DNA of 41,214 nucleotides, taken from DASQEH01 sp038239485. GTDB taxonomy: Bacteria > Actinomycetota > Actinomycetes > Propionibacteriales > Nocardioidaceae. The stretch covers positions 1 to 41,214 of the forward strand of contig JBBSET010000035.1 in NCBI GenBank assembly GCA_038239485.1. Reading direction: 5' to 3'. Under the pieces are notes generated by a model. That model had not been told where the DNA came from. It saw only the letters and a list, made by a program, of their open reading frames with translations, and did not search any database. This document shows, piece by piece, positions 7,603-15,233 of the stretch. Position numbers and translations under genes: made by a program. How positions within the stretch are numbered: position 1 is the stretch's first letter; every line of letters starts with the position of its first letter.

Positions 7603-8542
7603 AGTGCTCTATCGCCGTCACGTCCAGGCGCTTCGTCGCGGTCAGCCGGCCCGTTGCCTCGCCGGCATACGTTCCCGACGTCGGTGCCACGTCGCCGTAC
7701 TCGCGACCGACGGCGACGGTGAGGTAGCTCACACCGGCGCGGCGGCCGTTGCACGGGTCGAAGGCGATGGCACGGGCCTGGTCACCGTCGGGGATGATCA
7801 CCTCGGTCCAGGCATGCGTACCACCCTCACCCAACAGATGGCCGGAGACGTACCGCGCCGGGATCGAGAGCACCCGGCACAGCGCGAGCATCAGGTGGGC
7901 GGAGTCCTGGCAGACGCCGCGACCTCCGCCGAGCGCTTGGGCCGCCGTCGTAGCCACCGAGGTGGCACCGAAGTCGTAGGCGATGGCACCGTGCACGTAC
8001 TCACAGAGCCGTTCGACCGTCTCGAGCGGGTCCTTCGCACGATGCTCGTAGGCGACAGCACGGATCTGCTCGTCAGCGGCGGTGCGGCTCGTGGCGTCGA
8101 GCAGCCTGGGGTCGGCGAGAGCCGATACGGGCAGGAGATCGTCGACGACCGGGCCGACCCTCTCGACGATGGCCGCCACCTCGAAGCACATGGGCTCAGG
8201 AACCTCGGCGATCCGGATCCTGGTGGTCACGTTGCCGAACCGGTCGCGCGACGTGGTGGTCCGAGCCCTCGAGGACGACACGTCGAGAGAATGGAGCCGT
8301 CGTCGGGCGTTGCCGTGGCGGCTTCGTGGAACCACCACGAGCCGGTGGTCGAGGTCGGTGACCGGACCGTCATAGGCGTAACAGAATCGCTGTCTGAGGA
8401 GGAACGTCACGCGCTGGGCGCCTTCGAAGTCCGCCGCAGCAGCCTCCTGGAGGGGCAGCGCGTCCAGGTCAGCCGCGGACCACGTCATCCAGCGAACCCA
8501 CCGGATCGAGCGAACCCTTCGCGCCTGAGGCACCTGCGTCAT
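7601..8542 (-). CDS. Transglutaminase-like cysteine peptidase/ligase family protein
   Basis: 313 residues. ATG 8542 is preceded by GGAG at seven bases. An N-terminal beta domain (about 40-135) resembles the bacterial transglutaminase N domain, followed by the transglutaminase-like core. The full triad is present: Cys211 in GVCQDSAHL, His243 in GTHAWTEV and Asp262 in AFDPCN. No signal peptide or membrane segment is seen, so it should act in the cytosol. The gene lies 14 bases after the next transglutaminase gene, with which it forms an operon divergent from the ATP-grasp/alpha-E/transglutaminase operon. Proteins of this family (COG1305) accompany such operons, presumably as peptidases or transamidases acting on a peptide product. 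Confidence 0.88.
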   Translation of the reverse strand: MTQVPQARRVRSIRWVRWMTWSAADLDALPLQEAAAADFEGAQRVTFLLRQRFCYAYDGPVTDLDHRLVVVPRSRHGNARRRLHSLDVSSSRARTTTSRDRFGNVTTRIRIAEVPEPMCFEVAAIVERVGPVVDDLLPVSALADPRLLDATSRTAADEQIRAVAYEHRAKDPLETVERLCEYVHGAIAYDFGATSVATTAAQALGGGRGVCQDSAHLMLALCRVLSIPARYVSGHLLGEGGTHAWTEVIIPDGDQARAIAFDPCNGRRAGVSYLTVAVGREYGDVAPTSGTYAGEATGRLTATKRLDVTAIEH

Positions 8543-8556
8543 GCAGAGTCTCCACG

Positions 8557-9378
8557 TCAGGCCTCCTCATGCGCCCAGACCTCCATCCGCTTCAGCATCG
8601 GGCCTCCGAACGTCGTCACCATCGCGACATCGAGCGCGTCACGGCCGCGGCCGATCAGCACCCGGCCCTTGCGCGCCTCGTTGTTCCTGGGGTCGAACGT
8701 CCACCACTGTCCGTCGAGATAGGCCTCGAACCATGCGGCGAAGTCCATCGGGGAGTCCAGCTGCTCGACCTCGATCTCGGGCAAATAGCCGAAGACATAG
8801 CGAGCCGGGATCGACAGCGCGCGGCAGAATGTGATCGCCAGGTGGGTGAAGTCGCGGCAGACGCCGTACCCGCCGGCGTTCACGTCGGCCGCCGTGGTCA
8901 GCGACGTGCTGCTGCCGTACTGGAAGGTGAGTGAGTTGTGGACATGGTCACAGATCGCCTTCACCCGCGCATACCCTGGTTTGACGTCGGAGAAGAGCTT
9001 CCACGCCTCGTCGGCCAGCACGTCGGGCAGGCAGTAGCGGCTCGGCAGGGTGTAGACCAGCGCATCGTCCGGAAGGTCGCCCACAGGAGTCTCGGTCGCG
9101 TCGCAGTCGACCTCCTCGGTCGCGTCCGGGAACGAGACGAGCGCGTCGTACTTCAGCGTGGAAAGCCCGCTCGGCAAGGTGATCCGCTGACAGCTGTTGC
9201 CGTACAGGTCGACATAAGCGTGGCGAGACAGTTCCGGCGAGCTCTCCCAGCCGGACCGGATCACGGAGGCGGGACCGCCACCATATGGCTCGACCTGGAA
9301 GACGGCAGCGGTATCGACGACCGCGTCATACTCGAACTCACAGCCGATGCGGAGATGACGGGGGCTTGCCATGCGCAT
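8557..9378 (-). CDS. Transglutaminase-fold protein lacking the catalytic His
   Basis: 273 residues from ATG 9378 (AGGCAAG upstream; ATG 9372 is an alternative). The core has the nucleophile Cys174 (GVCRDFTHL) and the acid Asp229 (TFDPRN). Where family members have His-Ala-Trp, this protein reads DFAAWFEAY, placing Ala214 at the catalytic His. It may be a non-catalytic paralogue, or use another residue; this could also be normal for its subfamily. The gene leads a two-gene minus-strand operon and its start faces the ATP-grasp gene across 71 bases. Confidence 0.87.
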   Translation of the reverse strand: MRMASPRHLRIGCEFEYDAVVDTAAVFQVEPYGGGPASVIRSGWESSPELSRHAYVDLYGNSCQRITLPSGLSTLKYDALVSFPDATEEVDCDATETPVGDLPDDALVYTLPSRYCLPDVLADEAWKLFSDVKPGYARVKAICDHVHNSLTFQYGSSTSLTTAADVNAGGYGVCRDFTHLAITFCRALSIPARYVFGYLPEIEVEQLDSPMDFAAWFEAYLDGQWWTFDPRNNEARKGRVLIGRGRDALDVAMVTTFGGPMLKRMEVWAHEEA

Positions 9379-9405
9379 ATCTTGCCTACTTCATATTTCG
9401 GGCGG

Positions 9406-9426
9406 GTTACGAATTCTTCCTGTAAC
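9406..9426. promoter_or_regulatory. Possible operator in divergent intergenic region
   Basis: GTTAC (9406-9410) and GTAAC (9422-9426) are inverted copies with an 11-base spacer, centred in the 71-base gap between the divergent transglutaminase and ATP-grasp genes. The arms are short, so chance is possible. No regulator gene is adjacent. Confidence 0.25.
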
Positions 9427-9436
9427 ACAAGCGATG

Positions 9437-9442
9437 TAGAAC
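9437..9442 (+). promoter_or_regulatory. -10 box for near-leaderless ATP-grasp operon
   Basis: TAGAAC ends seven bases before the ATG at 9450, the spacing seen at other putative leaderless starts in this window. The last base deviates from TAnnnT, and there is no clear ribosome-binding site for this start. Confidence 0.4.
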
Positions 9443-9449
9443 TACGTCC

Positions 9450-11066
9450 ATGAGCGGACTGCTCGACGGCTATCAGATCGGTTCGGCATACGACGAGATG
9501 TTCGCCGAGGACGGCTCGCCGCATCCTCACGCCAAAGCACTGTACGACGCTCTGCAGACACTCGACAGCGCGGACCTGGACACCCGCGGCGAGGTGCGCG
9601 ACCGCAGCTTCCGGGACCAGGGGGTCACCTTCTCCAAAGGGGGCGAGGAGTGGGTCTTCCCCCTGGACCTGATCCCCCGGCTGATCCCGGCGGCGGAGTG
9701 GGAGCTCATCGAAGCGGGCGTGATCCAGCGGGTCCGGACGCTGGAGGCCTTCCTGGCCGACGTCTATGGGCCGCAGCACGCGCTCAACGACGGCATCGTG
9801 CCGCGGTCGATGGTGGCCACCTGCCCCAACTTCCTACGCCCCGCATACGGCATCAACCCCACCAACGGCGTGCGCGTCCACATCGCCGGCATCGACCTCG
9901 TCCGTGACGGGTACGGAACCTTGCGGGTCCTGGAGGACAACGTCAGGGTGCCGTCGGGGATCTCGTACGTGATCGAGAACCGGCGGATGATGGCTCGCGT
10001 CTTCCCGGGCCTGTTCCTCGAGCAGTCCGTGCAGCCGGTCGCCGGCCACGTCGGCGTCTTCCTCGAGGCCCTCCGCGCCTCGGCGCCGGCCGGGGTCGAG
10101 GACCCGACGGTGGTACTGCTGACGCCAGGCGTCCACAACTCGGCGTACTTCGAGCATGCGTTCCTGGCCAGGAAGATGGGCGTACAGCTGGTCGAGGGCC
10201 GAGACCTGCACTGCCGCGACAACACCCTTTACATGCGGACCACGCGCGGCGAGCGTCGGGTGGACGTCGTCTACCGGCGAGTCGACGACGACTGGCTCGA
10301 CCCGGTGCACTTCCGGCCCGAGTCGGTGCTCGGCAGCCCAGGGATGCTCAACGCCGCGCGCGCAGGCAATGTCACCATCGCCAACGCGGTGGGCAACGGC
10401 GTGGCCGACGACAAGCTCGCCTACACCTACATCCCGGATCTGATCGAGTATTACCTCGGCGAGAAGCCGAAGATCGAGAACGTACCGACCTACCGGTTGG
10501 AGGACCCCGACGTTCGCGCCGACTGCCTGGACCGGCTCGACCAGCTTGTGCTCAAGCCGGTCGACGGCTCGGGCGGGGCCGGCCTTGTCATCGGGCCGCA
10601 TGCCTGCGACGAGGAGCTGGCCGCGGCACGGATCCACATCGAGGGCAACCCTCGCGGCTGGGTGGCCCAGGAGGTGGTTCTGCTCTCGACCTGCCCTGCG
10701 CAGGCCGACGGCCGGCTGGAGCCTCGACATGTCGATCTCCGCCCCTTCGCGGTCAACGACGGCACGACGGTCCGCGTGCTGCCGGGGGGGCTGACCCGAG
10801 TGGCGCTGCGCAGGGGCAGCCTGGTCGTCAACTCGAGCCAGGGCGGCGGGTCGAAGGACACCTGGGTACTCGCGCCGCGCACGGCACCGCCGCCGACTGT
10901 CCTTCCGAGCCTGTCAACCAAACCGTTCATCGCGGCGTCGGCGCCCGACGTCGGCCCCACCGGCGAGGTCGACCGTTTCGAGCAGCAGGGGCAACAGCAG
11001 CAGTCGCAGAGCCAGAGCCAGCCTCGGAGCCAGAGCCAACAACAGACCCAGAGCCAACCATGCTGA
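9450..11066 (+). CDS. Circularly permuted ATP-grasp protein (COG2308)
   Basis: 538 residues. The body matches the circularly permuted ATP-grasp family once called DUF404/407: DGYQIGSAYDEMF at the N-terminus, VLEDNVRVPSGISYV, KLAYTYIPDLIEYYLGE, VLKPVDGSGGAGLVIG and SSQGGGSKDTWVL are all hallmark segments. The fold activates a carboxylate with ATP and couples it to an amine, so a peptide or amide ligation is predicted; the substrate is unknown. It is the first gene of an operon with an alpha-E protein (7-base overlap) and a transglutaminase. The last 27 residues are almost only Gln, Ser and Pro, encoded by CAGAGC-like hexamers, and are not part of the enzyme core. Confidence 0.92.
   Translation: MSGLLDGYQIGSAYDEMFAEDGSPHPHAKALYDALQTLDSADLDTRGEVRDRSFRDQGVTFSKGGEEWVFPLDLIPRLIPAAEWELIEAGVIQRVRTLEAFLADVYGPQHALNDGIVPRSMVATCPNFLRPAYGINPTNGVRVHIAGIDLVRDGYGTLRVLEDNVRVPSGISYVIENRRMMARVFPGLFLEQSVQPVAGHVGVFLEALRASAPAGVEDPTVVLLTPGVHNSAYFEHAFLARKMGVQLVEGRDLHCRDNTLYMRTTRGERRVDVVYRRVDDDWLDPVHFRPESVLGSPGMLNAARAGNVTIANAVGNGVADDKLAYTYIPDLIEYYLGEKPKIENVPTYRLEDPDVRADCLDRLDQLVLKPVDGSGGAGLVIGPHACDEELAAARIHIEGNPRGWVAQEVVLLSTCPAQADGRLEPRHVDLRPFAVNDGTTVRVLPGGLTRVALRRGSLVVNSSQGGGSKDTWVLAPRTAPPPTVLPSLSTKPFIAASAPDVGPTGEVDRFEQQGQQQQSQSQSQPRSQSQQQTQSQPC
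11001..11058 (+). repeat. CAGAGC-type hexanucleotide repeat coding a Gln/Ser tail
   Basis: Imperfect tandem CAGAGC/CAGCAG units encode the Gln/Ser/Pro-rich C-terminus of the ATP-grasp protein and run up to the alpha-E start codon. The tract is low-complexity and likely to vary in length between strains. Confidence 0.6.
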
Positions 11067-12010
11067 GCCGAGTGGCCGAGGCGTTGTTCTGGGTCGGGCG
11101 CTACGTCGAGCGTGCCGAAGACACTGCGAGGCTGCTCGACGTGCACTTCCACGAGCGGATGGAGAACTCCGACCTCGATGAGCAGGAGGCGACGACGGCA
11201 ATCCTGCAGGTGCTTGGCGTGACCGACGCGGATGCCAAGGACACGCAGGCGGCGCTGGAGCTGCTCGCCTACGACGAGGACAACCCGAGCTCCATCGTGG
11301 GCTCGCTGAACGCCGCGAGGGAGAACGCCCGCGGTGTCCGGGAGTCGCTGTCGGCTGAGATCTGGCGCAGCCTGAACACCACTCACAACGATCTCACCGT
11401 GAGAGTCAAGGCGGCCCGGGGCTTCGGCCCGGCGCCCTTCTTCTCCTACATCCGAGAGCGAGCGGCCACCGTCGCAGGCTTCACCGACGCCACCATGAGC
11501 CGAGACCTCGGGTACGACTTCCTCGTGCTCGGGCGCAGCCTCGAACGCGTCGACATGACCGCCCGGATGCTGACGGCGCGACTGTCGGTCCCCTCCACGC
11601 ATGACGGCTGGGTTGCGACCTTGAACGCCTGCTCAGCTCACGAGGCATACCTGCGGACGTACCAGCGCGGGGTGGAGCCGCAGCTGGTGCTCGAGTTCCT
11701 GCTGCTCGACCGGCTCTTCCCCCGGTCGGTGTTCTTCGCCCTCACCGAGGGCGAGGAGGCGCTTGGCCGGCTCGACCCGCACCAAGGTCGCGGCGGGCTC
11801 GACGACAAGATCGACCACGGCGCGCGGCTCGCCTTCGGCAGGGCTCGCACCGATCTGGAGTTCCTGTCGATCGGTACCTTGCTGGAAGGCCTGCCCGAGC
11901 GCCTGAGCGAGCTCCAGCGACGGATGACCAGCGTCAACCAGGCCGTCACCCGCGGCTTCTTCTCGGCCAACTCTGCGGTGGCCTGGCTGCCTGAGAAGTC
12001 CTTGCCGTGA
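11060..12010 (+). CDS. Alpha-E domain protein (COG2307)
   Basis: 316 residues. It opens with MLSRVAEALFWVGRYVERAEDTAR, typical of the all-helical alpha-E family, and has ETIWRSLN-like SAEIWRSLN and FLVLGRSLERVDMTARM further on. The family's biochemical role is unknown. It is almost always encoded beside the permuted ATP-grasp protein and has been predicted to serve as its partner in peptide synthesis or modification. The ATG overlaps the ATP-grasp stop, and the stop overlaps the GTG of the next gene in GTGA, so all three should be made together. Confidence 0.92.
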   Translation: MLSRVAEALFWVGRYVERAEDTARLLDVHFHERMENSDLDEQEATTAILQVLGVTDADAKDTQAALELLAYDEDNPSSIVGSLNAARENARGVRESLSAEIWRSLNTTHNDLTVRVKAARGFGPAPFFSYIRERAATVAGFTDATMSRDLGYDFLVLGRSLERVDMTARMLTARLSVPSTHDGWVATLNACSAHEAYLRTYQRGVEPQLVLEFLLLDRLFPRSVFFALTEGEEALGRLDPHQGRGGLDDKIDHGARLAFGRARTDLEFLSIGTLLEGLPERLSELQRRMTSVNQAVTRGFFSANSAVAWLPEKSLP

Positions 12011-12852
12011 GCTGGCAGATAGCGGTCAAGCACCGGACCGGGTACGTCTACGAGACGCCGGTGTACGCCTCCTACAACGAGGCCCGGATGACGCCGCTGT
12101 CGACGAGGGCCCAGCAGACCCTCGACGCCCGGCTCGAGGTGTCGCCGACGGCTCGGCCCCTGCGTTACACCGACTACTGGGGGACGAGTGTGCACGCGTT
12201 CGACATCCACCAGCCCCATACCGAGCTGCTGGTCACTGCCTCCTCGGTGGTGGAGACGGCCAGACAGCCGACCCTCGGCGAGCAGGGAGTCGGCTGGGAG
12301 ACGCTGTCCGACGTCGTCCACCGGGAACGTTTCGCGGACCTGCTGACACCGTCGAAGTACGTCGTCGTCGAGGAAGAGGTCAATGACGTTGCGGCCGAGC
12401 TCGCGGCCACCTCGACGCCGGAGGAGGCCGCGATGGCCGCCGTCGGCTGGGCGCACGATTGTCTCCAGCATTCGCGCGGCGCGACGACGGTCCGTACCAC
12501 GTCCGCCGAGGCGCGGGTGGCCGGTGCTGGAGTGTGCCAGGACTTCGCGCATCTCTCGCTGGCGCTGCTACGCGCGATGCAGCTGCCCGCGCGGTACGTG
12601 TCGGGCTATCTCTACCCGGCCACGCATGCGGAGCTGGGCCAGACGTGCAGTGGTGAGAGCCACGCCTGGGTCGAGTTCTGGGCCGGCCACTGGATCGCTG
12701 CCGACCCCAGCAGTCTCAAGCCGGTCGGGGAGCGTCACGTGATCGTGGCCCACGGGCGCGACTACGGCGACGTGCGCCCGCTCTCCGGAATCTACTCCGG
12801 CAGCGCCGCTCAGGCTCTCGGCGTGACCGTCGAGCTGACCCGCCTGCGCTGA
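12007..12852 (+). CDS. Transglutaminase-like protein, third gene of the ATP-grasp operon
   Basis: 281 residues from GTG 12007, which overlaps the alpha-E stop by four bases. The N-terminal beta domain (about 1-90) begins WQIAVKHRTGYVYETPV, and the catalytic core follows. The triad is complete: Cys177 in GVCQDFAHL, His219 in ESHAWVEF and Asp233 in AADPSS. No export signal is seen. Members of this COG1305 group are expected to hydrolyse or transfer the amide bonds made by an ATP-grasp ligase. This protein and the 7601-8542 protein share domain order and triad spacing and are likely paralogues. Confidence 0.92.
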   Translation: MSWQIAVKHRTGYVYETPVYASYNEARMTPLSTRAQQTLDARLEVSPTARPLRYTDYWGTSVHAFDIHQPHTELLVTASSVVETARQPTLGEQGVGWETLSDVVHRERFADLLTPSKYVVVEEEVNDVAAELAATSTPEEAAMAAVGWAHDCLQHSRGATTVRTTSAEARVAGAGVCQDFAHLSLALLRAMQLPARYVSGYLYPATHAELGQTCSGESHAWVEFWAGHWIAADPSSLKPVGERHVIVAHGRDYGDVRPLSGIYSGSAAQALGVTVELTRLR

Positions 12853-12879
12853 CCCCCATGCGCTCTTCTTCGCGCGAGG

Positions 12880-13278
12880 TCAGCCCGACGCGACCGCCAG
12901 GCCCTCGAGGAGCGCGAGCACCTCAGGAAGGATGTAGACGCCGTTGTCGATGACGTGCTGCCCCACCGCCGCCGTGATGTGGGGAGCAGCCGCCGGGGGC
13001 AGCAGGGTGTCCTCGGACAGCACGATGCCCCCGACCACGTGCGAGACCGTCATCCGGCTGCCGCCCTGCGGGGTGTACCTCCACGCTCCGAGCTGCACGC
13101 TGGCGACGCTCGACCGGAACATCCCGGACCGGGCCTGGATCACCACCGCACCGGGGATCTGCCCCAGCGACGCCGCCACCAGCTCGGCGCCACCCGGCAG
13201 CGACAGGACCCTGCCGATCACGGTCGCCGCCTCGACGCGGTCGTAGTTGGGCACATCCGGCCCGAGGGAGTACTGCAC
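12880..13278 (-). CDS. Conserved hypothetical protein coupled to YbjQ-like gene
   Basis: 132 residues from GTG 13278, which lies four bases after the stop of the upstream YbjQ-like gene, so translation is probably coupled; a longer overlapping frame was not chosen. The sequence holds alternating small hydrophobic residues (GAELVAASLGQIPGAVVIQ, SHVVGGIVLSEDTL) but no motif I recognise. It has no signal peptide or clear membrane segment. Its only functional hint is co-transcription with a tandem YbjQ protein. Confidence 0.65.
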   Translation of the reverse strand: MQYSLGPDVPNYDRVEAATVIGRVLSLPGGAELVAASLGQIPGAVVIQARSGMFRSSVASVQLGAWRYTPQGGSRMTVSHVVGGIVLSEDTLLPPAAAPHITAAVGQHVIDNGVYILPEVLALLEGLAVASG

Positions 13279-13282
13279 CGCC

Positions 13283-14071
13283 TCAGCCCATGGGCAAGGT
13301 GTACGTCGGCTTGATCGATGGAGTCTCGCCGGTCGGTCGGATCGCCGTGCCGTCGGCGTAGAACTCCAGGGTGTGGACGCCCCATACATAGTTGTGGACG
13401 TTGAAGCGGACACCCACGACGCCCTCGGCTCCGTCGCGCTCGGCCTCGGCCTGCATCCGCGCCATCGCCAGCTCGCGGGCCTCGTAGTTCCCCTGCGTCC
13501 ACTGCGGCATCTCGATGTTGCGGCCGATCTGCTTCATCGTCTGCATGAACCCTTGGGCCGCGACGTGATAGACGCAGTTGCCGAGGACGAAGGCCAACGG
13601 CGCGTGGCCGGTGGCGAGCAGCGTCACCAGATCCTGCCCGCTCAGATGGCTTGAGAACGCCTGGCCGTTGGGCCGGCGGTACGATCCGGGCGCCGCGGTG
13701 AATCGCACTGCCGTGCCGACCGCAAGGAACTCGATGTGCTCGCGTGCCTCGCCGTGCGAACGCCAGTCCAGCCTCACTCCGACGATGCCGTCGGCGCCGA
13801 GCGAGTCGGCCTCGGCCTGCATCCGCGCCATCGCGTTCCACCGGGCGCGGTACATCGCCTCAGTGAGCACGGTCAGCTCCTGCTGCTGCCGCAGGCCGGT
13901 CGCCTGGTAGCCCACGTGGTAGACCGATACTCCCATCACCAGGTCCACGGGCTCGAACCCGGCGCCGTGGAGAAGCGCGTACTCGTTGACCGACAGGTCA
14001 GAGGTGAACAGCGTCTTGGCGTGCGAGAGCCTTTCGGCTGCGACCGGGTCGAGGTTGCTGTTTTGCGTCAT
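13283..14071 (-). CDS. Tandem YbjQ-like (heavy-metal-binding domain) protein
   Basis: 262 residues containing two copies of the YbjQ/UPF0145 module. Copy one ends ARMQAEADSLGADGIVGVRL...VGTAVR and copy two ARMQAEAERDGAEGVVGVRF...ADGTAIR, each preceded by a shorter half. YbjQ folds form pentamers, and the family name suggests heavy-metal binding, but no metal-ligand cluster is obvious here. A single gene carrying two modules may form a mixed or enlarged ring. It is the first gene of a two-gene minus-strand operon. Confidence 0.82.
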   Translation of the reverse strand: MTQNSNLDPVAAERLSHAKTLFTSDLSVNEYALLHGAGFEPVDLVMGVSVYHVGYQATGLRQQQELTVLTEAMYRARWNAMARMQAEADSLGADGIVGVRLDWRSHGEAREHIEFLAVGTAVRFTAAPGSYRRPNGQAFSSHLSGQDLVTLLATGHAPLAFVLGNCVYHVAAQGFMQTMKQIGRNIEMPQWTQGNYEARELAMARMQAEAERDGAEGVVGVRFNVHNYVWGVHTLEFYADGTAIRPTGETPSIKPTYTLPMG

Positions 14072-14093
14072 GGCCCCAGTATCTCCCAGTTCG

Positions 14094-15110
14094 CTAGCGC
14101 GCCTGATCCTGCTGGTTCATCCGCTGCAACATCTTGTTGTACGCCACCAGCATCTCCTCGTCGGTGTCGACGTCGTCTTCGGCGTCCAGCGTTGTCTCGT
14201 GGTCGGCCGCATAGCTCAGGTTGCGCGCCAGCGTCGCGCGGCGGACGTTCTCCAGCCACGGTCCGGCGGTGGAGTTCGTGCCGGCATGGGCGAGGTAGGC
14301 GATCATGACTGCGACGATGAGCAGCATCATCAGCCCGTCCCCGAAGGCCCACATGATGCCGCCGCCGATGTTGAGGTCGTGGACGGAGTCGGGCGCCCAC
14401 CTCGGCCGGTCCGCGACCATCGCGGGGAACATGTCGTGCGGCGTCTGAAGTAGCACGATTCCCACGACGGTGTCCGGTGCCATCGCGAAGAACAAGATGA
14501 CCATCCGGACCAGGTACGGCGGGTGCCAGCGGATCGGCTCGTCGCCGAGCACCGGCAGCAGGAAGAGGAAGCCGCCCACGACGTACAGCGCCTGCTCGGC
14601 TGGGTGCAGCCACGCGTGCGTCGCCATCTGGTTCATGAACGACGTGAGGTGGGTGCCGACGATGATCGCGGTGTAGATGCCGAGCGCCACGAGCGGATGG
14701 GTGACCAGCGCGACCGGCGCCGACCTGAGCACACGGACGACCGCGTCGTGGGTCCGACCGCCGGTGGCGTCGACGAGGACGGTCAGGGGGTGGCCTGCGA
14801 CGAGCAACGCCGGCACGACCATGATCAGCAACAGGTGCTGCACCATGTGGACCCAGAACAGGATGTGCGAGTAGGCCTCCACGGCGGTACTGAGGCTGAG
14901 CACCAAGACGACCAGGCCCGCCAGGAACGACATCACCCGCACCTGGTGGGGGCGTGCGGCCGAGCGGCGACGAGCGGCGACGACGCCGGTGACGTAGGCG
15001 ACCAGGACGACCCCGATGACGCCGTACCAGACAGGTTGGGCCTGCCAGGTAGTGAAGAAGACGTGCCAGGTCAGCCGTGGCAGCGATCTGTCCATCTGCA
15101 TGCCGGGCAT
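14094..15110 (-). CDS. CtaG-like cytochrome c oxidase assembly membrane protein
   Basis: 338 residues with about seven to nine membrane segments. The pattern WVHMVQHLLLIMVVPALLVAGHP with paired His is typical of the caa3-type CtaG family (PF09678), as are THLTSFMNQMATHAWLHPAEQ and the later HDMF. These proteins help insert copper into cytochrome oxidase. The C-terminus is a charged cytosolic tail (from about 285) rich in Asp and Glu. No oxidase genes are in the window. The start ATG 15110 has a weak ribosome-binding site; ATG 15101 or 15095 are alternatives. Confidence 0.87.
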   Translation of the reverse strand: MPGMQMDRSLPRLTWHVFFTTWQAQPVWYGVIGVVLVAYVTGVVAARRRSAARPHQVRVMSFLAGLVVLVLSLSTAVEAYSHILFWVHMVQHLLLIMVVPALLVAGHPLTVLVDATGGRTHDAVVRVLRSAPVALVTHPLVALGIYTAIIVGTHLTSFMNQMATHAWLHPAEQALYVVGGFLFLLPVLGDEPIRWHPPYLVRMVILFFAMAPDTVVGIVLLQTPHDMFPAMVADRPRWAPDSVHDLNIGGGIMWAFGDGLMMLLIVAVMIAYLAHAGTNSTAGPWLENVRRATLARNLSYAADHETTLDAEDDVDTDEEMLVAYNKMLQRMNQQDQAR

Positions 15111-15116
15111 GTCTCA

Positions 15117-15181
15117 GTCACGCAGCCTCAGGTGGGACGACACCGTGCCATTGTGCGCCACCGGTCCAGACGCTGCGTGAC
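15117..15181. repeat. 10-bp inverted repeat upstream of the CtaG-like gene
   Basis: GTCACGCAGC (15117-15126) and GCTGCGTGAC (15172-15181) are perfect inverted copies 45 bases apart, beginning seven bases upstream of the CtaG-like start. This may be an operator pair or a leader structure. Confidence 0.35.
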
Positions 15182-15185
15182 GGGC

Positions 15186-15214
15186 ATCGCGCCCATGAAC
15201 ACGAACGGCGCGAT
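15186..15214 (-). terminator. Hairpin after shikimate dehydrogenase-like gene
   Basis: ATCGCGCC (15186-15193) and GGCGCGAT (15207-15214) form a perfect 8-bp stem with a 13-base loop, 20 bases beyond the stop of the minus-strand gene ending at 15234. There is no U-tract. Confidence 0.45.
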
Positions 15215-15233
15215 ACCCACTCCGAGACGGCGG

